Shown here piece by piece: positions 38,537 through 47,684 of a stretch of DNA of 64,000 bases (positions are counted from its first letter, which is position 1; each line of letters begins with the position of its first letter). The DNA lies in assembly GCF_009498035.1 (NCBI RefSeq), contig NZ_CP034550.1, positions 6,758,001 to 6,822,000 on the forward strand, written 5' to 3'. The stretch is from Saccharothrix syringae (GTDB lineage: Bacteria > Actinomycetota > Actinomycetes > Mycobacteriales > Pseudonocardiaceae). The notes beneath the pieces are model-generated. The model ran no database searches, was not told the DNA's origin, and saw nothing but the letters and a program-made list of their open reading frames with translations. The position numbers and the translations under genes are program-made.

Positions 38537-39745
38537 ATGTCCAGCGGACTCGCACGGGTCGCCCACTTGTTGTCCGCCCTGCTGTTGGGTGTCGCGACGG
38601 CCGGTACCGCGCACGCCGACCCCGTGGCACCGGCGGCCTGGCTGTGGACGAGCATGGGCACGCCGGGTGAGGTCGAAGCGGTCGAGCGGATCGGCGCGGT
38701 GTCCATTGTGGACGCTTCGACCTCGACCGAAGTACCGTACGTCTTCGTGCGCGGGTCCGACGGGAACCTGTGGGGCAACTGGCCGGACGGCAACTCGTGG
38801 ATCTGGTCCAACCTGGGCGCGCCCGCGGGCGGGATCGTCGGCGGCGTGGGGGTCGCCGGGATCAAGAACTCGACCACCGGGCCCGACCGCCCGTACGCGT
38901 ACGTCCTCGGCGCCGACGGGAACATGTGGGTCCACGAGTTGACCGGCAACACCTCGACCTGGACCAACCGGCGCAGGCCCGGCGTCGGCATCGCCGCCGG
39001 ACTGGGTGTCGTCGAGATCAAGGACACGCCTTCCTCGTCCGAGCGCTCGTACGCGTTCGTCCTCGGGCAGGACGGGAACGTGTGGGTCCACGAGTGGATC
39101 GGCAACGGCTGGACCTGGACCAACCAGGGCAGGCCCGAGCAAGGCGCGGCCGGCCGCACCATCCTCGGCGCGGCCGGGACGACCAGGGTCAGGGACAGCG
39201 CCACGTACGCCGAGCGCCCGCACGCGTTCGTCCGCGTGGACGACGGGAACCTGTGGCTGATCAAGCGGACCAGGAGCGGCTGGACCTGGACCGACCTGGG
39301 CCGGCCCGCGGGCGGCATCGCCGGCCCCGTCGACGCGATCACCCTCAGGGGCGCGACGGCGGCGGCCGACCGGCCGCAGGTCTTCGTCCGCGGGGGCGAC
39401 GGGGACCTGTGGCTCACCCAGTGGACCGGCAGCGCCTGGACCTGGACCGACCAGGGCAGGCCCGCCGGCGGCCGGGTGGTCGACCGGGTGGGGGCGGTGT
39501 CGGTCCAGGACTCGCCGTCGACCCCGCAGCGGCCGTACGCCTTCGTGCGGGGCGAGGACGGCGAGATGTGGGTCAACGAGTGGACGGGCAGCGCCTGGAC
39601 CTGGACCAACCAGGGCATGGTGCCCGAAGGCGGCGTCGAGGGGATCGGGGTGACCACGGCGAAGGACTCGCCCTCGGCGTCGCAGCGGCCCCACGCGTTC
39701 ATCCGCACCTCCGTCGGCGGTCTGGCGCTGTGCTGGTGGGGTTGA
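38537..39745 (+). CDS. Secreted seven-bladed beta-propeller lectin-like protein
   Basis: 402 residues. A signal peptide ends after AHA at residue 27. The mature protein is built of about 57-residue repeats with the pattern (Y/H)AFVRGxDGNxWVxxWTGxxWTWTNQGxP: six complete ones plus a partial seventh at the C-terminus (HAFIRTSVGGLALCWWG). The N-terminal AAWLWTSMGTP supplies the missing half of that last blade, so the ring probably closes by the usual Velcro arrangement as a seven-bladed propeller. PLL/PHL-type lectins from Photorhabdus have this W-rich blade design (family knowledge). Conserved Trp and Asp suggest sugar pockets between blades. The ATG follows GAGGAGGAG. The gene converges with the SARP gene. 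Confidence 0.85.
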   Translation: MSSGLARVAHLLSALLLGVATAGTAHADPVAPAAWLWTSMGTPGEVEAVERIGAVSIVDASTSTEVPYVFVRGSDGNLWGNWPDGNSWIWSNLGAPAGGIVGGVGVAGIKNSTTGPDRPYAYVLGADGNMWVHELTGNTSTWTNRRRPGVGIAAGLGVVEIKDTPSSSERSYAFVLGQDGNVWVHEWIGNGWTWTNQGRPEQGAAGRTILGAAGTTRVRDSATYAERPHAFVRVDDGNLWLIKRTRSGWTWTDLGRPAGGIAGPVDAITLRGATAAADRPQVFVRGGDGDLWLTQWTGSAWTWTDQGRPAGGRVVDRVGAVSVQDSPSTPQRPYAFVRGEDGEMWVNEWTGSAWTWTNQGMVPEGGVEGIGVTTAKDSPSASQRPHAFIRTSVGGLALCWWG

Positions 39746-39807
39746 CCGGCACCCGCCCGACCCCGGAACGGCTCCGGTGAGCGGTTCCCCCTCGGCACCG
39801 CGGTGGG

Positions 39808-42678
39808 TCACCACCGGTCGTGGTCGCCTCGCCCGTTCGCCGCGCTCCCGGCCGTGCCCGGCGGCCCGACCGGCTCCCGTTGCGGCCGGAGGTCCGCGAG
39901 CTGCCGCTGGACGCGTCGGGCGTCGGCGTCGCGGCCCTGCTCCCGGTACAGCTCCAGGGCTTCCTGCCAGGCGGCGCGGGCCTGGTCGTGCTGGTCCAGG
40001 GCGGCGTGGGGGTGGCCGAGCCGGTCGAGGGTGTCGGCGCACCCCGTGGTGTCGCCGAGGGCGCGGTACAGGGTGAGGGCCTGCCGGTGGTGGCGGACGG
40101 CCTCGTGGTCGCGCCCGGTGTGGTGGTCGATGTAGCCCAGGCTGTCCAGGGTGGCCGCCTCGCCCTCGGGGTCCTGGTGGCGGCGGTGCAGGACGAGGGC
40201 GGCCTGGCAGTGCTCGCGGGCCGCGTCGTGGTCGCCCAGGCGGGCGCAGTACCAGCCGACCGCGTTGAGGGCGTGGCCCTCCCACACCGCCTGGTCGAGG
40301 GTCCGCAGGAGCTCCAGGGCGTGGCGGGCGTGCGCCAGGGCCCGCCGGTAGTCCTCCCGCTGCTCCCAGGCCCACGCGAGGATGTGGTGGATGTGGGCCT
40401 GCTGGGTGGGGTCGTGGTGCTCCTCGGCCAGGGCGAGGGCCCGGAGCAGGTGTTCGACGGCCTGCTCGTGCCGCCCCAGCGCGGCGTGGGCCTGGCCGAG
40501 GTTCCGGTGGGCGTGGGTGCGGGCGGTGAGGTCGCGCAGGTGGTCGGCGGCGTCGGCGGCGGCCCGCCACACGGCCAGCTCGTCGTGGAGGTGCCCGCGC
40601 CGGCGGTGGAACACGGTCAGCGTCCAGGCCAGGTGCCACACCGCCTGGTGGCGGTGGTGGTCGGCGGCGGTGTGCTGGGCGGCCAGCAGGTGTGGGTGGT
40701 GGGTGTCCAGCCAGGCCAGGGCGGTCGGCAGGTCCTCCAGCCGGTGCGGGCGGGTGCCGGGGGTGGGCGGGTCGAGCCGGATCGGTGGGCGCTGGGGGTT
40801 GAGGAGGCGGTCGGCGGTGTGGGCGGTGTGCAGGTGGAAGTCGACCACCCGCGCCAGCGCCGCCTGCCGTTCCGGTTCGGGCAGGTCGTGGGCGAGGGTG
40901 GTGGCGTAGGCGCGGACCAGGTCGTGCATGGCGTAGCGGCCGTGCGGGCGCCGGTCGAGCAGGCAGTGGTCCTCCAGGACGCGCAGCACCTTGCGCGCCT
41001 GCGCCCGGGGCAGGCCGGTGAGGGAGGCCGTGGCGGCCAGGTCGATGTCCGGGCCCGGTGCGATGCCGAGCAGCGCGAACGCGGTCCGCTGCTGGTCGGT
41101 GAGCCGGCGCAGGGACCAGGACAGCACTGCGGGCAGGCTGGCGGCCGGGTCGTCGTCGTCCAGCACCTCCAGGCCCAGGTCGCGCAGTTCGGCGGCGAAC
41201 TCGGCCAGCGGGATCGCCGGGTGGGTGGTGGCGTGGCGGGCGGTGATCGCCAGGGCCAGGGGGTGGCGCCCGCACAGCTCGACCAGCTCGTCGGTCGCCT
41301 CGGCCTCGGCGGCCACCCGCTGCTCCCCGAGGCGCCGGACGAGCAGGGCACGGGCCTCGACGTGGGTGAGCACGTCCAGCGACAGGTGGCGGGCGCCGTA
41401 CCGGTCGATCAGGGAGGCGAGCCTGGTGCGGCTGGTGATCAGCACGGTGCAGGAGGCGCCGGGCAGCAGTGGCGCGGTCTGCTCGGCGCCGGCGGCGTTG
41501 TCCAGCACGACCAGGACCCGCTTGCCGGCGACCAGGCTCCGGTACAGCGCGGCCAGGACGTCCAGGTCCGCCGGGAGCCGGTCGGGGTCGGCGCCCAGGG
41601 CGGCCAGGAACCCGCGCACGGCGTCGGCCGGTTCGGTGGGGCGCCCGGTGGGGCTGAACCCCTGCAGGTCGACGAACAGCTGCCCGTCGGGGAACCGGTC
41701 CAGGTTGCGGTTGGCCCAGGTCAGGGCCAACCACGTCTTGCCGATCCCGCCCGCACCGCCGATCGCCGAGATCACCGTCGTGCCGGCCTGCGCCGGCTTC
41801 CCCGGCTCGTCGTCCGCGCCGGTCAGGGCGCGGTCCAGCGCGGCCAGCTCGGGGACGCGGCCGGTGAACAACGCCGGCGCGGCCGGCAGTTGCCGGGGCA
41901 CCACCGGCGACCGGCCCGTCCCCGCCGCCGGGACGGCCAGGGTCGCGTCGGCGGCCAGGATGCGCTGGTGCAGTCGGCGCAGCTCCGGCCCCGGGTCGGC
42001 GCCCAGCTCCTCGGCCAGCCGGACGCGCAGCCGCTGGTAGTGGTTCAGGGCGTCGGCCTGGCGACCCGCCCGGTAGAGGGCGAGCAGGAGCTGGGCGGCC
42101 ACGCGTTCGTCCAGCGGGTGCGCCAGGGCGCGATCGGTCAGCTCGGACAGCAGCGCGGCGTGCCGCCCGAGCTCCAGCGCCAGGTCGATGCGGTCGGCGT
42201 CGGCGGCGAACCGCTCCCGCTCCAGCCCCCGGCGCACCCCGGCGATCCACGGCGTGTCCAGCCCGGCCAACGCCTCGCCCCGCCACAGCCCGCACGCCCG
42301 CTCCAGCAGCTCCAGCGCCCTGACCCGGTCCTCCTCGGCACGCGCCTCGGCCACCAGGCGCCGGAAGCGGTGCACGTCCACGCACTCCGGGTCGACCAGC
42401 AGCACGTAACCCCCGCCGCGCCGCTCGATCACCCCCTCCACCCCGGCACCGAGCAGCGCGCGGCGCAGCAACGACAGGTAGTTGCTCGCCAGCTGCCGCG
42501 CCCGTCGCGCCGGTTTCTCCCCCCACACCCGGTCCACCAGCTGGTCCGTGGCCACCACCCGGCCGGCCTCGACCACCAGCACCGCCAGCACGCACCGCTG
42601 CCGAGCGTGCCCCAGGTCCACCCGCACCCCGTCGACCACCGCCTCGACCTGGCCCAGCACCCTCAGGTCAACCGCCAT
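39808..42678 (-). CDS. SARP/AfsR-type transcriptional regulator with NB-ARC and TPR domains
   Basis: 956 residues. Order: winged-helix DNA-binding domain (about 1-95), bacterial transcriptional activation domain (about 95-245), an NB-ARC ATPase with Walker A GGAGGIGKTWLA (K314) and VLVVLDNAAG as Walker B, and TPR repeats to the end (about 680-940). This is the AfsR-like architecture; members often activate antibiotic clusters. The ATG at 42,678 follows a GGAGGG run; GTG at 42,684 is possible. It is divergent from the sigma factor across about 270 bases of GC-rich sequence with no clear repeat. It lies roughly 13 kb from the AraC genes that close the peptide cluster and 10 kb from the halogenase block, so its target is uncertain. 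Confidence 0.93.
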   Translation of the reverse strand: MAVDLRVLGQVEAVVDGVRVDLGHARQRCVLAVLVVEAGRVVATDQLVDRVWGEKPARRARQLASNYLSLLRRALLGAGVEGVIERRGGGYVLLVDPECVDVHRFRRLVAEARAEEDRVRALELLERACGLWRGEALAGLDTPWIAGVRRGLERERFAADADRIDLALELGRHAALLSELTDRALAHPLDERVAAQLLLALYRAGRQADALNHYQRLRVRLAEELGADPGPELRRLHQRILAADATLAVPAAGTGRSPVVPRQLPAAPALFTGRVPELAALDRALTGADDEPGKPAQAGTTVISAIGGAGGIGKTWLALTWANRNLDRFPDGQLFVDLQGFSPTGRPTEPADAVRGFLAALGADPDRLPADLDVLAALYRSLVAGKRVLVVLDNAAGAEQTAPLLPGASCTVLITSRTRLASLIDRYGARHLSLDVLTHVEARALLVRRLGEQRVAAEAEATDELVELCGRHPLALAITARHATTHPAIPLAEFAAELRDLGLEVLDDDDPAASLPAVLSWSLRRLTDQQRTAFALLGIAPGPDIDLAATASLTGLPRAQARKVLRVLEDHCLLDRRPHGRYAMHDLVRAYATTLAHDLPEPERQAALARVVDFHLHTAHTADRLLNPQRPPIRLDPPTPGTRPHRLEDLPTALAWLDTHHPHLLAAQHTAADHHRHQAVWHLAWTLTVFHRRRGHLHDELAVWRAAADAADHLRDLTARTHAHRNLGQAHAALGRHEQAVEHLLRALALAEEHHDPTQQAHIHHILAWAWEQREDYRRALAHARHALELLRTLDQAVWEGHALNAVGWYCARLGDHDAAREHCQAALVLHRRHQDPEGEAATLDSLGYIDHHTGRDHEAVRHHRQALTLYRALGDTTGCADTLDRLGHPHAALDQHDQARAAWQEALELYREQGRDADARRVQRQLADLRPQREPVGPPGTAGSAANGRGDHDRW

Positions 42679-42948
42679 CGCCACAGCCCTCCCCCTCCCC
42701 GCGCCACCAGGTGCCGCGAAGAACTCCTGCCTAAGCCGGCCCCTCCCGGTCCGGCACCACTGAACAGGCGATTCGCAGGACGTCGTGTTACCGGACGGAA
42801 GCCGGCGGCCACGCTGTGCGGTGCGGTGGGACCGGCCCGCCGCACCGGGCGAGGGGCGCGGAGCGCACCAGCGGTCGGGGCACGGCGTCCTCCCGCGCCC
42901 GGAACACCCGCACCACCGTCGGGGCTCAGGGGAGAGGGTGTGTTCACC

Positions 42949-44025
42949 ATGTCCGGGACACCCGAGCAGGCGCGGCAGGACGACGAACTGGTCAACGCCG
43001 CGCGGGCGGGCAGCAACACCGCCTACGCCCGGCTGTTCGTGCTGCACCACCGCGCGGCCATGACCGTGGCGCGGCACGTGGCCCGCGTGCCGGCCGACGC
43101 CGAAGACCTGGTGGCCGACGCGTTCACCCGCGTGCTGGCCGTGCTGCGACGCGGCGGCGGACCCACCGACGGCCGGTTCCGCGCCTACCTGTTCACCGCG
43201 GTGCGCAACACGGCCCGCGACCACGCCCGGCACCACGACCGGATCGGGTCCGCGGCGGAGGCGCACCAGGCGGTCGCGGCGCCGGTGGAGGACACCGCCG
43301 GGCCGGCGGTGGAGCGCATGCTGGTGGCCGCCGCGTTCGCGCGACTGCCGGCGCGGTGGCAGGTGGTGCTGTGGCACACCGAGGTCCGCGACCGCACGCC
43401 GACGCAGGTCGCCCCGCTGCTGGGGCTGACCGCCAACGGCGCGTCCGCGCTGGCCCGCCGGGCCCGACGGGGCTTGCGCCGGGCCTACCTCGACCAGGCG
43501 GCCGGCGCGGCGGCCCGCCGACCGGGCCCGCGCGGGGTGCCGGGGTTCCGCACCGAGCCGCCGGCCCGCGACGATCGCGCACCGCCCGCCGCGGGGCACG
43601 CCCCCCGGTACGTGGCGTCGCGGCCACCGCGGCGCCCCCGCCGGCGGCACCGGGCGACGCCCTCACGGGGGTGGTCCGGCCGCCGGGGGTCAGAACTCGC
43701 GGTCGACCTCGACCTCGGCGCCGCACCGGTCCACGCCGGGGCCGCCGTCGACGCCCGTCCAGGCGCGGGGAGGTCCACGCCGGTCGGCGGGTCGTCGCAG
43801 GGGTGGGCCGGTGGCGCGGCGCCGGCCGGGCCGACGGCGGTGGGCGTCGCGCCGACCGCGGCGGGGGTCGCGCCGACCGCGGCGGGGGTCGCGCCGACCG
43901 CGGCGGGGGTGCGGGCGAGCGGCGCGGGCACGCGGCGTCGGGAGCGGGTCATGGGGAGTCTCCCGGAGGGGCAACGGCGATGTGGGCGCCAGCCTGCCAA
44001 GCCCCCCGCCCACCGCGCTTCGTGA
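42949..44025 (+). CDS. ECF-type RNA polymerase sigma factor with low-complexity C-terminal tail
   Basis: The first 190 residues hold the two sigma regions: DDELVNAARAGSNTAYARLFVLHHRAAMTVARHVARVPADAEDLVADAFTRVL (sigma2) and RMLVAAAFARLPARWQVVLWHTEVRDRTPTQVAPLLGLTANGASALARRARRGLRRAYLD (sigma4). The remaining 165 residues are Pro/Ala/Arg-rich and include three copies of VAPTAAG, so the true function, or even the real 3' end, is uncertain. Start: ATG at 42,949 as listed; GTG at 42,940, 5 bases after GGAG, is a good alternative. It is divergent from the SARP regulator. No anti-sigma gene with a membrane segment is adjacent, which is unusual for this class. Confidence 0.8.
   Translation: MSGTPEQARQDDELVNAARAGSNTAYARLFVLHHRAAMTVARHVARVPADAEDLVADAFTRVLAVLRRGGGPTDGRFRAYLFTAVRNTARDHARHHDRIGSAAEAHQAVAAPVEDTAGPAVERMLVAAAFARLPARWQVVLWHTEVRDRTPTQVAPLLGLTANGASALARRARRGLRRAYLDQAAGAAARRPGPRGVPGFRTEPPARDDRAPPAAGHAPRYVASRPPRRPRRRHRATPSRGWSGRRGSELAVDLDLGAAPVHAGAAVDARPGAGRSTPVGGSSQGWAGGAAPAGPTAVGVAPTAAGVAPTAAGVAPTAAGVRASGAGTRRRERVMGSLPEGQRRCGRQPAKPPAHRAS
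43849..43911. repeat. Three tandem copies of a 21-bp repeat
   Basis: Three nearly perfect copies of GCGCCGACCGCGGCGGGGGTC, the third differing only at its last base. In the sigma-factor frame each encodes APTAAGV; on the opposite strand the frame starting at 43,950 also stays open through it. It could expand or contract by replication slippage without changing frame. Confidence 0.9.
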
Positions 44026-44189
44026 ATTCGCGACAACCCGCGGCCCGTCGTGGCGCGTTCTGCCGCCGCGCGCGAGAGGTGCCCGCACCGCCTGGTGGCC
44101 GATCCCGTGCCGTCGTCGGCGGGCGCTTCCCGCCGGGACCGGAACGCCCGTTCGACCGGCGGCACGACCTCCACGGACAGGGAGTGGTG

Positions 44190-45371
44190 ATGAGGGGTCT
44201 TTTCGTTGCCCTGGAGCAACAAGCGGAGGCGAACGCCCGCGACGAGGTCGCCGCCTACCGGCGGGAGCTGCCCGAGTACCGGGCCGTGGCGGCCGACCCG
44301 GGCGCGAAGGCCGCCATGCTGGACCACGCGGTGTGGCTGCGGCGCAGGGCGGCGGCCCTGGCACCCGACGCGCGGCCGCTGACCGAGCAGGACCGCGCCC
44401 GCATCACCTCGATCGGGCGGCTGCGGGGCGCGCAGGGCGTCTCGCTGACCTCGGCGCGGCGGGCCGTGGTGCTGCACTGCACCCTGGTGCTGCACGAGAT
44501 CCACACCGCGGCCGGCCCGAACGACCTGGCCGACCTGCTCGGCCTCACCCGGTGGTTCGGCGCGCAGGGCGAGGTCGGCACGAGTGCCTACTTCAGCGGC
44601 TTCCTGGAGGGGCAGAAGCGTTCGCTGGGGGTGACCGACCGGGTCCAGCAGCTGGCGCGGATGCTGCTGGCGGACGACGCGATGGCCCGCCACGTGGTCG
44701 CCAGCCTCGGCATGCCGCCGCTGGAGCACTGCACCGTGGTGGTGATCCGCGTCCCGGAGGCCACCGGTGGCCCGCCGGCGCGCGACGACGCCGTCGAGCA
44801 CCTGTTCAAGCGGTACCGGGTGCCGATGAGCTGGACCGGACCGGCGGAGTTCGTCGCCCTGGTGCCCGGCGGCGGTACCGGGTCGCCGTGGCTGCCGGTC
44901 ACCGCCGACGAGCAGGCGCTCGCGCTGGTCCGGGACTTCGCCACGCTGGTCGACCGGCCGTGCGCGGTCGGCTGGGCCGCCGGGCGGGTGCCCCGGCTGG
45001 CCGAGGCCGCGGGCCTGGCCCGGCAGGCCGCGCGGGTCGCGCCCGTGCAGGCCGCGCCGCGCCGGATGCACGGGGTGGCCGACGTCTTCGTGGAGGTCGC
45101 CGTCGCGCACCTGCCGCACGTCGAGCGGTGGTTGCGCGAGGTCGCCCGGCGCCTCGCCACCGGTCCGGACCTGATCTCCACCCTGGACTGCTACTACCGC
45201 AACGACTTCAACCGGCAGCGCACGGCGGAGTCGCTGTGCATCCACCCGCGGACCCTGGACCACCGGCTGCACCGGACCAGGGAGCTGACCGACATCGACC
45301 CGCGCTCGTCCCAGGGGGTCCGCATCCTCGGCACCGCGATCGCCCGCACCCTCGCCGACGCCTGGGACTGA
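44190..45371 (+). CDS. PucR/CdaR-family transcriptional regulator
   Basis: 393 residues. The C-terminus carries the PucR-type helix-turn-helix: LISTLDCYYRNDFNRQRTAESLCIHPRTLDHRLHRTRELTDIDP (about 325-370). The N-terminal half is a mixed alpha domain of unclear ligand, and the middle has the GGDEF-like/CdaR layout seen in this family (family knowledge). The ATG at 44,190 has GGGAG five bases upstream. It is followed by a block of tandem repeats and a strong palindromic terminator. Nothing adjacent identifies its target. Confidence 0.85.
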   Translation: MRGLFVALEQQAEANARDEVAAYRRELPEYRAVAADPGAKAAMLDHAVWLRRRAAALAPDARPLTEQDRARITSIGRLRGAQGVSLTSARRAVVLHCTLVLHEIHTAAGPNDLADLLGLTRWFGAQGEVGTSAYFSGFLEGQKRSLGVTDRVQQLARMLLADDAMARHVVASLGMPPLEHCTVVVIRVPEATGGPPARDDAVEHLFKRYRVPMSWTGPAEFVALVPGGGTGSPWLPVTADEQALALVRDFATLVDRPCAVGWAAGRVPRLAEAAGLARQAARVAPVQAAPRRMHGVADVFVEVAVAHLPHVERWLREVARRLATGPDLISTLDCYYRNDFNRQRTAESLCIHPRTLDHRLHRTRELTDIDPRSSQGVRILGTAIARTLADAWD

Positions 45372-45379
45372 GCGGCCGG

Positions 45380-45558
45380 GCACGGGTGGCGCCCACCCGA
45401 CTGAACGGCTCCGCCAGAGCCGGACAGGGCACGGGGGCGCCCACCCGGCCGAAAGGCCCCACCGGAGCCGGACAGGGCACGGGTGGCGCCCACCCGACCG
45501 AACAGCCCCACCGGAGCCGGACAGGGCACGGGTGGCGCCCACCCGACCGAACAGCCCA
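45380..45558. repeat. About 3.5 tandem copies of a 49-bp repeat
   Basis: Units begin at 45,380, 45,429, 45,477 and 45,526, each carrying GGGTGGCGCCCACCC, a near-palindrome that can fold, and ACAGGGCACGGG. The spacing is 48-49 bases. It fills the gap between the convergent PucR and lipoprotein genes and ends at the palindrome at 45,559. No open frame through it looks coding. Confidence 0.85.
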
Positions 45559-45588
45559 CCGAACCCCGCCGGGCCCGGCGGGGTTCGG
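45559..45588. terminator. 30-bp perfect palindrome, probable bidirectional terminator
   Basis: Two 15-base arms (CCGAACCCCGCCGGG and its complement) with no loop, 188 bases past the PucR stop and 65 bases past the convergent lipoprotein stop. Such GC-rich hairpins without a U-tract are typical actinomycete terminators. Confidence 0.75.
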
Positions 45589-45652
45589 CCTCGGTGGCCG
45601 GCGGAGCCCGAGACCGTGACCTCCCCCGGCACCGGGAAGGCGTTCCCGCGCC

Positions 45653-47170
45653 TCACTGGTAGGAGATCATCACCGGGGTCGGTCGGTAGGCCATGGTCTG
45701 CTCCGGGGTGAGCATCGGGTGGTCCTCGTCGTAGAAGTTCTTCCAGCCCATCGGCACGCCGTCGTGGGGCCGGGCCGCGACCACGGAGTTCCAGGTGGCC
45801 GTCTTCTGGGCCGTGCCGCCCTGGCCGTCCACGTGGACCAGCACGGCCAGCTCGTCGTGGCCGGTCTCCAGCGACGGCTCGTCGCGGATCATGGACAGCT
45901 GGAACTGGTGGACCACCAGCAGCTTCTGCGGCAGGGCGGCGCGGGCGGTCAGGTCCGCCAGCCAGGCCGCGGTCTCGTTGATCTCCGCGGCGTCCATCCC
46001 GCCGATCTGCGCCAGCGGCACCTGGTCCGGCCCGAGCTTCCACTCCGGGTCCGCGGCGAGCCCGACGTGCGGCAGCTCCAGCAGCGGCGCGTACCGCTTG
46101 GCCTGGTCGAGCAGGCGGGCGCGGCCGGGTTGCAGGTCGAGCAGGACGTAGAGCCCCTCCCGGCCCGCCGCCTCGACCCAGGGCCGCAGCGACTCCACGT
46201 CCGCCTCGCCCGAGTAGTCGCCGTCCGCGCCGGGCGCGCCCTGCGCGACGGTGGCGATGATCTCGAACGCCGGCACCACGGGGACCTCGCTCAACGGCTC
46301 GTACCGGGCCGCGTGCTCCTTCGCCCGCGCCACGGCCCCCTCGACGCCCTGCTCACCGAGCACACCCAGCACGGGTGCGCCCGGGTGGCCGTACAGGCAC
46401 ACCAGCCGCCTGCCGGGGAACAGCACCTGGCCGCCGCCCGGCAGCTCGACGCCGCGGCGGACCACCTCCAGCCGGGTCCGGAGCCGGTCGGCCGGGCCGA
46501 AGCCCGCGCCCACCGCCAGCACGGTCGCGGGCGGGTCGGTCCGCAGCGCCCCGGCCGCGGCCCGGTCGGCCCTGGGGTCGGTGCCGTGCACGGTGACGAC
46601 CCGGGCGCCGGCGGCACGTGCCGTGGCGGCGGCCGCCGCGTCGTCCCGGGCGGCGTCGACCAGGACGGTCACCCCGACCGGTGCCGGCGGGCGGGTGTCG
46701 GGCAGGCCCTCGGGCGGTTCAGGGGTCGCGGGGTCGACGGCGAGCACCGGCACGGCCCCCGCCGCCTCCTCCGCGGCGGGGCGCGCACCGGCGCCGACGG
46801 CGAGCACGGCCCGCGGCGACAACCTCGTCAGCTCCCGGCGCAGGGCGTCGGGCGGGCCGGCGGTGGGCGCGAGGAGCACCGGGGCGCCGAGCCTTGCCGC
46901 GATCCCGCCCGCCGCCGCCTGGTCCGGGCCGCCGGTCACCACGACGACGGGCGCGCTGCGGAACAGCGCGGCGCTGGTCGCGATCGCCGAGGCCCCGCCG
47001 TCGCCGACGTCGAGCACCGTGAGCGCGGTCGGGGGCGGGGTGACCTCCGCCGACACCGGGGCGGCGCTCGGCGCGGGACCGGCGGAGTCGGCCATGCACC
47101 CGGCGAGCAGCACCAGCGACGCCACCACCACCCGGAGCCGCGACGTCCACGCCGACCGCCGACCAGCCAA
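45653..47170 (-). CDS. Lipoprotein with CWB2-like repeats and a TIM-barrel-like domain
   Basis: 505 residues. The signal ends in the lipobox L22-A23-G24-C25. The N-terminal part (about 40-300) has repeated VVVTGGPDQAAAGGIAARLGAPVLLA and AVLAVGAGARP units, resembling cell-wall-binding repeat type 2 (CWB2). The C-terminal part (about 300-500) has VVPAFEIIATVAQG, GLYVLLDLQPGR, PHVGLAADPEW and VVHQFQLSMI strands in the spacing of a TIM barrel, perhaps a glycosidase-like fold. The start is TTG at 47,170, 4 bases after AAGGGGAG; the longer frame upstream has no signal peptide. It is probably attached to the membrane outer face and acts on or near the cell wall. Confidence 0.78.
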   Translation of the reverse strand: MAGRRSAWTSRLRVVVASLVLLAGCMADSAGPAPSAAPVSAEVTPPPTALTVLDVGDGGASAIATSAALFRSAPVVVVTGGPDQAAAGGIAARLGAPVLLAPTAGPPDALRRELTRLSPRAVLAVGAGARPAAEEAAGAVPVLAVDPATPEPPEGLPDTRPPAPVGVTVLVDAARDDAAAAATARAAGARVVTVHGTDPRADRAAAGALRTDPPATVLAVGAGFGPADRLRTRLEVVRRGVELPGGGQVLFPGRRLVCLYGHPGAPVLGVLGEQGVEGAVARAKEHAARYEPLSEVPVVPAFEIIATVAQGAPGADGDYSGEADVESLRPWVEAAGREGLYVLLDLQPGRARLLDQAKRYAPLLELPHVGLAADPEWKLGPDQVPLAQIGGMDAAEINETAAWLADLTARAALPQKLLVVHQFQLSMIRDEPSLETGHDELAVLVHVDGQGGTAQKTATWNSVVAARPHDGVPMGWKNFYDEDHPMLTPEQTMAYRPTPVMISYQ

Positions 47171-47294
47171 CCCGCTCCCCTTCCGCGAACACCCGGTCGT
47201 CGAACACCGGCTGTCGAACACCGGGCCCCACCGTATCCGCACCGGGCGACCCCGGCAGGGCGGCGCGCCACCGCCCCGGCCCGCTCGTCGAACC

Positions 47295-47477
47295 TCACCC
47301 CGTGGCCGTGCCGAGCGGAGGGGACGGGTGGACGTCCACCCGGAACACCCGGTCGCGGAAGGTCCGGAACGGGCAGTCGTGGCCAGCGTCCAGCTTGGAC
47401 GAGGCCGGGTGACCGGGTCGCCGGGGTCCGCCACCGGTGCCGGGTGGCCGTCCGGGCGGTCGAAGAGCGATCCCATC
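47295..47477 (-). pseudogene. Possible small frameshifted gene
   Basis: An ATG at 47,477, preceded by GGAAGG, opens a frame with good third-position bias for about 24 codons (MGSLFDRPDGHPAPVAD...). After about 47,400 the bias moves to a second frame that ends at 47,295 with RTFRDRVFRVDVHPSPPLG. A single frameshift would join them into a protein of about 60 residues. The rest of the 514-base gap 47,171-47,684 appears to hold only promoters for the divergent lipoprotein and FN3-like genes. Evidence is weak. Confidence 0.25.
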
Positions 47478-47684
47478 GCGTTCCTTCCACAGTGGAGTGA
47501 AAGCCCGGCGCGGCCGTCGACGAGCCGACCACCGCCACCGGGTAGGCCGCCGGTGCACCGGGGAAGCCAACCGCGGATGCCCGAAAGTCCCCTTCTCCCC
47601 GCTGCGACTGAATGGTTCACCCGCATCCGGGGTGATCTGCGGAACACTGTTCGCGGGCGAGCGAACACCGAGAGGACGCAGAAG

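Noticed and set aside
45380..45558. Tandem repeats as a CRISPR array
   Set aside because: Units are contiguous with no unique spacers, and no cas gene is present in the window.
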